A DNA stretch of 7,639 bases, from positions 1 through 7,639 of the forward strand of contig JAJYPQ010000174.1 in NCBI GenBank assembly GCA_021795255.1. Direction: 5' to 3'. A program made the translations under genes and the position numbers. Below the pieces are notes generated by a model. That model was given only the letters and a program-made list of their open reading frames with translations, had not been told where the DNA came from and searched no databases. Source of the stretch: Pseudomonadota bacterium (GTDB lineage Bacteria > Pseudomonadota > Gammaproteobacteria > Acidiferrobacterales > Acidiferrobacteraceae). Positions 4,994 to 7,639 of this stretch are shown here, in pieces (positions within the stretch are counted from its first letter, which is position 1; each line of letters begins with the position of its first letter).

Positions 4994-5984
4994 CCTCGCC
5001 TCCGCTCTGCTGTGCTGCGTTTTTGTATTTCTTGGCCGCGTCGGACAAGACGACAACGCCGGACGGCAACGCCGTCCGCCCGTCGTCTCCCGGAGCCGGG
5101 ACGGCCCGGGCCAGCGCGGCCGCTCCGTGGCCGTCTGCGGGCGGGTAGTGGTAGAGGGCGGTCGTCGCGCCGCTCGGTGGGTCGTAGGAGGTCTTTCCTT
5201 CGTTGATCACCGACCAGAACGCGGGGTCGGCAATGCCCCTTTCCTCTAACCAAGCCACGGACATCGTGGAGCCCGGGGTTAGGGTGACGGTCCAGCGGGA
5301 TCCGCTCATCAGCCCCGACCAGCCGCGACCAGCCTGTGCCCTCATGTCGCCATTCAACATTCCGGCCTTGTTGAGGTGGTGGGTAACCAGAAGTCCGCCA
5401 CCGACCTCACGGCTGATGCGCCGCAGGGCAGACACTCCCACGCGGCCCGGCTCGGCGGCATTCTCATCCCCACCAGACCAGTCAGACCAGACATCGAGCA
5501 CGACCAGCCGCGCGCCGCGCGCGTACTCTATGATGTCGCTTACCATGCGGCTGTGCCGCCATGTGCGTTGCTGTGCCTGTGTGATAAGCGCCAGATCTGT
5601 GTCAGACCCGCACACGCTATGGATGTCCAGCCGATCCTGTAGTCCGGCCACATACTCGTACCCTGGGGAGTTGGCGATGGCGTGGACCCTCCGATGCATC
5701 TCCTGCAACCCATCCTCGCTCGTTATATAGACTGCTCGGCCGCCAGCACGGGCCGGCCACAAGACCGTGCCGTCCGGTCCCGGCGCCACGGGCTGCCCGG
5801 CCGCACACGCAATCGCCAGGTGCAGGGCGAGCCATGATTTCCTGGCGCCGTCGGACCCAAGGATCAAACCGTAAGTGCCTGCCTGCTCTGGCAACCCACC
5901 AACCACATATTCCAATTGCGGTGGGATTGTGGTGGCGGCTTTCTCTATGTCCAGCCGGGAGCCGGTCCAGTCGATGGCGCTCAT
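4974..5984 (-). CDS. repA: RepA-like hexameric replicative helicase (IncQ type) with a variant Walker A
   Basis: A 336-residue RecA-fold ATPase that should unwind DNA at oriV. Landmarks follow the RSF1010 RepA pattern: Walker A at 43-50 (GSDGARKS), ITSED at 87-91 with the conserved Glu90, Walker B LVVLD at 160-164, DENA at 173-176, and THH at 201-203 matching the paired histidines of the sensor strand. RSF1010 RepA is about 280 residues; the extra length is an N-terminal stretch and an acidic tail ending GGEDDDDNW. The normally invariant Gly before the P-loop Lys is Arg48 (codon AGG), so ATPase activity is in question. Start at 5984 is chosen because GAGGAGG lies seven bases upstream and the ATG overlaps the previous stop as ATGA. 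A longer in-frame start at 6137 would lie deep in the upstream gene. Confidence 0.88.
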   Translation of the reverse strand: MSAIDWTGSRLDIEKAATTIPPQLEYVVGGLPEQAGTYGLILGSDGARKSWLALHLAIACAAGQPVAPGPDGTVLWPARAGGRAVYITSEDGLQEMHRRVHAIANSPGYEYVAGLQDRLDIHSVCGSDTDLALITQAQQRTWRHSRMVSDIIEYARGARLVVLDVWSDWSGGDENAAEPGRVGVSALRRISREVGGGLLVTHHLNKAGMLNGDMRAQAGRGWSGLMSGSRWTVTLTPGSTMSVAWLEERGIADPAFWSVINEGKTSYDPPSGATTALYHYPPADGHGAAALARAVPAPGDDGRTALPSGVVVLSDAAKKYKNAAQQSGGEDDDDNW

Positions 5985-6355
5985 GGCCGCACCTCCTCGA
6001 CCATCTCCCTCATCTCGGCCGCGACCCGCTCGGCCAGCGCCGCCTGCCCGGCAGTTATCTCCCGATGAGTTATCCGGTGGGCCAGCAGTGAGGCGATGAC
6101 CTGGAACTTGTGCCGTAAGCCCGGACGGTCCTCCCAATTCTGGCTGGCCAAGTCCCAGAACAAGTTATAAGCCCTATCCAAGTCGCTATAACCTCGGTCC
6201 GGATCAGTCAGGTCGCCGCCGTCGTCCCCGCCCTGCAGTAGCCATGGAACTTCTTCCATGGCGGTCTCACATATCATCAATAGAACCCCGCGCTCCCACT
6301 GCTTGTCCTCGGCGGTCTCTGGTGGGCGCGTCCTTCTGTATGCGATTAGCATCAT
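5981..6355 (-). CDS. Hypothetical protein in the rep operon
   Basis: A 124-residue protein not recognised. It is acidic in the middle (GGDDGGDLTDPDRG near residues 42-55) and ends in a helical, Glu-rich segment. No membrane segment, signal peptide or known motif is visible. It is linked by ATGA overlaps at both ends: its start overlaps the stop of the HTH gene, and its stop overlaps the repA start. Its place just ahead of repA recalls the small regulatory genes before repA in IncQ plasmids, but no similarity is evident. Coding is supported by the perfect overlaps and by the continuous operon frame pattern. Confidence 0.75.
   Translation of the reverse strand: MMLIAYRRTRPPETAEDKQWERGVLLMICETAMEEVPWLLQGGDDGGDLTDPDRGYSDLDRAYNLFWDLASQNWEDRPGLRHKFQVIASLLAHRITHREITAGQAALAERVAAEMREMVEEVRP
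6241..6262. repeat. Perfect 9-bp hairpin inside the hypothetical gene
   Basis: GCCATGGAA (6241-6249) and TTCCATGGC (6254-6262) are exact complements around CTTC. Located about 100 nt into the hypothetical gene (minus strand). Could influence mRNA stability or be chance. Confidence 0.6.
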
Positions 6356-6732
6356 GATGCGTCACCCCCATCGTCCTCAAACATATCGACCTGGACCTGC
6401 GTTTTGGGTTTTGCCACACGGTCAAGCAACTGCCTGGCAAGCTGCGCGACGCGCTTCTCAGAAAGCCCCAGCGTCGCGGCGATCTCCGCGACGCTGGAAT
6501 ACTCTCCAAGTTGCCTGGCTACCTGTTGCTCCTGGAGGGTCTTGGCAAAGTCGGCCAGCATGCGCCACCGCTTCGGTCCCAGCCCACATAACGGGGCCTC
6601 GTCACAGGTTTCCGGCCAGGTAGGAATATCCATCCACTCCTGCCACCCCTCGGGAAAAATGTCCTCGATGGCGCAGATCACCACCCCCCGGTGGACGCGC
6701 TCGGGGCGTACAACTGTGGAGGCCCGTATCAT
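6352..6732 (-). CDS. Helix-turn-helix protein of the rep operon
   Basis: A 126-residue protein with a sigma-region-4-like or replication-protein-like helix-turn-helix at about 79-103 (SSVAEIAATLGLSEKRVAQL). The N-terminal 70 residues include an unusual Trp-rich segment (GWQEWMDIPTWPETCDEAP) and a GPKRW segment. The tail is acidic (FEDDGGDAS). The start ATG at 6732 overlaps the AlpA-like gene's stop as ATGA, and its own stop overlaps the next start in the same way. It may bind operon or origin DNA; no named family is recognised. It could be a copy-control protein comparable in role to RepF of IncQ plasmids, which is an inference from position only. Confidence 0.78.
   Translation of the reverse strand: MIRASTVVRPERVHRGVVICAIEDIFPEGWQEWMDIPTWPETCDEAPLCGLGPKRWRMLADFAKTLQEQQVARQLGEYSSVAEIAATLGLSEKRVAQLARQLLDRVAKPKTQVQVDMFEDDGGDAS
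6468..6497. repeat. Perfect 12-bp hairpin over the HTH codons
   Basis: CCAGCGTCGCGG (6468-6479) and CCGCGACGCTGG (6486-6497) are exact complements around a 6-nt loop. The stem is GC-rich and covers the codons of the first HTH helix. Such a structure in an operon mRNA may act as a translational brake or processing site for the genes downstream. Confidence 0.65.
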
Positions 6733-6968
6733 GAGGCACCCCCATTTTTGCGGGGGCGGCCTGGCTTGTTGGTTTTTTTGAGGCCGGGCGTACCGCCATC
6801 TTTTAAAAACTGCTCAACGTCTGCCACTCGCCACACAATGCGGCGTTGGCCGATCCGAATTGGCGGGGGCACCTGGCCGCTGCCGACGAGGCTGTGTAGG
6901 GTTCGCTTGGTGATATGCAGAGCGGTCGCGAGCTCCGCGGCCGTGAGGGTCAAAGCGTGATGATTCAT
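6729..6968 (-). CDS. AlpA/excisionase-like MerR-type DNA-binding protein
   Basis: A 79-residue protein typical in size of AlpA and Xis proteins. Residues about 8-30 (LTAAELATALHITKRTLHSL) form the helix-turn-helix and about 31-50 (GQVPPPIRIGQRRIVWRVAD) the wing, then VEQFLKDG. This is the classic AlpA-type winged helix. A basic tail contains KPGRPRK (68-74), similar to an AT-hook core. Such proteins act as prophage or island regulators and recombination directionality factors. It is the first gene of the rep operon and the closest gene to the tRNA att site, so it may both promote excision and regulate replication. The start at 6968 has GAGG seven bases upstream. The stop overlaps the next start as ATGA. 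Family call is strong; whether it is Xis, regulator or both is open. Confidence 0.87.
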   Translation of the reverse strand: MNHHALTLTAAELATALHITKRTLHSLVGSGQVPPPIRIGQRRIVWRVADVEQFLKDGGTPGLKKTNKPGRPRKNGGAS

Positions 6969-6971
6969 GAT

Positions 6972-6990
6972 GGGTCCTCTATAAGGACCC
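6972..6990 (-). promoter_or_regulatory. Palindrome covering the AlpA-like ribosome binding site
   Basis: GGGTCCT (6972-6978) and AGGACCC (6984-6990) form a perfect 7-bp stem with a 5-nt TATAG loop on the minus strand. The Shine-Dalgarno GAGGA falls in the 3' arm, three bases before the ATG. It can be an operator for the AlpA-like protein, a translational lid, or both. Confidence 0.55.
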
Positions 6991-7000
6991 CACGTCCGGT

Positions 7001-7081
7001 GCTATGCTGGCAAAGCCATAGCGCTCTATAAACGGGGGCGGTTTTGGCACCGATGCCGGGGTGTTGGCGCACTCCGGCATC
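7001..7081. promoter_or_regulatory. Dyad-rich upstream region of the rep operon
   Basis: An interrupted dyad pairs GCTAT (7001-7005) with ATAGC (7018-7022) and GGC (7009-7011) with GCC (7015-7017). A longer hairpin pairs GATGCCGG (7052-7059) with CCGGCATC (7074-7081) and GTG (7061-7063) with CAC (7070-7072), with one G-T wobble between. CTCTATAA occurs at 6977-6984 and 7024-7031. These are plausible regulator or Xis binding sites; I could not assign a convincing -35/-10 pair for the operon. Confidence 0.45.
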
Positions 7082-7537
7082 ACCTTGTTGCACTGTTAAG
7101 TTAGGTTGTTTCACCCCATTTGCCTAGCCAAAAACGCATCCCAAGTCACTGATTTATAACAACAAATGCAGCATAACATACGCATACTACACCGCACGGA
7201 AATGGGCGGCTGGTGGTAACCTGTTGATTTTGCGGGGAACACGAGGCGGTCGAGTGTGCAATAAAATACGCGCACCATTTAACATGAACGGTAGACGGGA
7301 GCCGATGAACGGTCGCGCTCGGTTGACAAGCGGCCATGCGGGCCACGCATGGGGCTCGTGACGGTAGCCCCGTTTTTGGTAACCTGGTGGTAACTTCAGA
7401 TCGGAAAACAATGCTGCTTGTTGCTTCTTAAAGGCTCCTACCAGCACCCCACATATCGGTATAAGGCTTTGATTCAACAGGCGATTACGCCGTAAGCCCT
7501 TGATTGGCAACGAAACCGCGTTGAAGGCTGTTTTGGG
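7082..7537. other. Non-coding att arm with short direct repeats
   Basis: No credible gene. Several repeat sets are present: GGTAACCTG at 7215-7223 and 7378-7386, TGGTGGTAAC at 7211-7220 and 7385-7394, ATGAACGGT at 7284-7292 and 7305-7313, and TAAGNCNTTGATT at 7462-7474 and 7493-7505. Repeats like these, between an Xis-like gene and a tRNA core, are what arm-type integrase or Xis sites look like. The stretch 7141-7200 is AT-richer than the genes. Confidence 0.5.
7351..7377 (+). terminator. Possible intrinsic terminator in the att arm
   Basis: GGGGCT (7351-7356) pairs with AGCCCC (7366-7371) across a 9-nt loop, followed by GTTTTT. A 7-bp hairpin CCATGCG/CGCATGG (7334-7352) overlaps it. No plus-strand gene precedes it, so it may end an unannotated small transcript or block readthrough. 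Confidence 0.4.
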
Positions 7538-7582
7538 TTCGCAATGCGAAGGTCGGGAGTTCGATCCTCCTCCGCTCCACCA
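7538..7582 (+). pseudogene. tRNA-Ala(CGC) 3' fragment: att core of the integrated element
   Basis: The fragment corresponds to tRNA positions 32-76. Anticodon loop TTCGCAA (7538-7544) gives anticodon CGC, which reads the Ala codon GCG. Next come the 3' anticodon stem TGCGA (7545-7549), variable loop AGGTC (7550-7554), T stem GGGAG with CTCCT (7555-7559 and 7567-7571) around TTCGATC, 3' acceptor strand CCGCTCC (7572-7578), discriminator A and encoded CCA (7580-7582). The bases before 7538 do not pair with TGCGA, and no GGRGCGG-type 5' acceptor strand lies upstream, so the 5' half is absent. This is expected at the att site distal to the restored tRNA. The core includes the palindrome TTCGCAATGCGAA (7538-7550), suited to integrase binding. 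Confidence 0.85.
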
Positions 7583-7639
7583 CTATTTCAGCGCCCAACC
7601 GTTCTCGGTTGGGCGTTTTCCTTTGCGGGTTCCGCGCAC
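7583..7639 (+). other. Chromosomal flank downstream of the tRNA remnant
   Basis: These 57 bases follow the tRNA end and carry its terminator. No gene is visible before the window edge. They are taken as host DNA because they lie outside the att core. Confidence 0.6.
7592..7620 (+). terminator. Intrinsic terminator after tRNA-Ala
   Basis: CGCCCAACCG (7592-7601) and CGGTTGGGCG (7606-7615) form a perfect 10-bp stem with a TTCT loop, followed by TTTTC. It starts 10 nt after the CCA and would have terminated the original tRNA-Ala transcript. Confidence 0.92.

Larger units (their letters stand above)
1..7582. mobile_element. Right part of a tRNA-Ala-integrated, self-replicating mobilizable element (partial)
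   Basis: The stretch holds a MobF relaxase, a candidate oriT, an Stb/TraL-like accessory operon, an iteron oriV with IncQ-like repA and repC, an AlpA/Xis-like regulator and a terminal tRNA-Ala 3' fragment. That gene set is what an integrative element able to excise, replicate as a plasmid and transfer would carry. The right boundary is set by the tRNA fragment at 7538-7582. The left boundary, intact tRNA and integrase are not in the window. No coupling protein or secretion genes are visible, so whether it is self-transmissible or only mobilizable cannot be decided here. An alternative is a plasmid carrying a tRNA fragment, which the host-style terminator right after the tRNA end makes less likely. 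Confidence 0.7.

Noticed and set aside
4974..6137. 387-residue form of RepA starting at 6137
   Set aside because: It would overlap the upstream gene by over 150 bases; the ATGA start at 5984 with GAGGAGG is far better.
7323..7351. TTGACA as a promoter -35 box
   Set aside because: No acceptable -10 sequence lies 16-18 bases downstream.
7187..7510. 107-residue open frame on the minus strand in the att arm
   Set aside because: No ribosome binding site, no recognisable domain, unusual composition, and it runs across the direct repeats of the att arm.
7462..7582. Complete tRNA or tmRNA 3' domain
   Set aside because: No 5' acceptor strand or D arm is present, and the bases before the anticodon loop do not pair with the 3' anticodon stem. 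The anticodon-loop fit to tRNA-Ala(CGC) is better than a tmRNA reading.

Overview
The window looks like the right-hand part of an integrated mobile replicon that ends inside a bacterial chromosome. Composition is GC-rich, with more AT-rich stretches at the far right. The 3' part of a tRNA-Ala(CGC) gene, from the anticodon loop to an encoded CCA, sits at 7538-7582. A host-style intrinsic terminator follows at 7592-7620. No 5' half of the tRNA is present, so this is best read as the att junction left by a tyrosine-recombinase integration into the 3' end of tRNA-Ala; an intact tRNA and probably the integrase would lie beyond the left edge. The encoded CCA and the IncQ-like rep genes favour a proteobacterium, but this is an inference and the genus is not recognisable.

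Layout from left to right. (1) 1-1567, minus strand: 522 codons of a MobF (TraI/TrwC) relaxase-helicase, cut by the window edge. (2) 1568-2022: a divergent intergenic region packed with hairpins and short repeats, the likely oriT. It is bracketed by two mirrored 26-bp elements that serve as the leaders of the two divergent transcription units. (3) 2023-3891, plus strand: a three-gene operon encoding a small helix-turn-helix protein, a ParA/StbB/TraL-like ATPase and a protein with one membrane segment. This matches the accessory operon found beside oriT in conjugative plasmids. (4) 3892-4210: an oriV-like region with hairpins, an AT-rich patch and four 20-21 bp iterons, ending two bases from the rep gene. 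(5) 4211-6968, minus strand: a tightly overlapping five-gene operon read right to left, encoding an AlpA/Xis-like regulator, an HTH protein, an unknown protein, a RepA-like hexameric helicase and a RepC-like initiator. Three of its junctions are ATGA overlaps and the fourth overlaps by 20 bp. (6) 6969-7537: a non-coding att arm with palindromes and several sets of short direct repeats. (7) 7538-7639: the tRNA-Ala remnant and chromosomal flank.

Taken together this is a mosaic. It combines IncQ-style replication (RepA helicase, RepC initiator, iteron oriV) with an F/W-style MobF relaxase and an Stb/TraL-like accessory operon, integrated at a tRNA gene. The AlpA-like gene at the head of the rep operon would couple an excision or regulatory switch to replication after excision. 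No integrase, coupling protein, type IV secretion gene or RepB-type primase lies inside the window. The most unusual signals are non-coding: the mirrored leader elements, a duplicated hairpin whose stem changes are compensated, and hairpins that cover ribosome binding sites.
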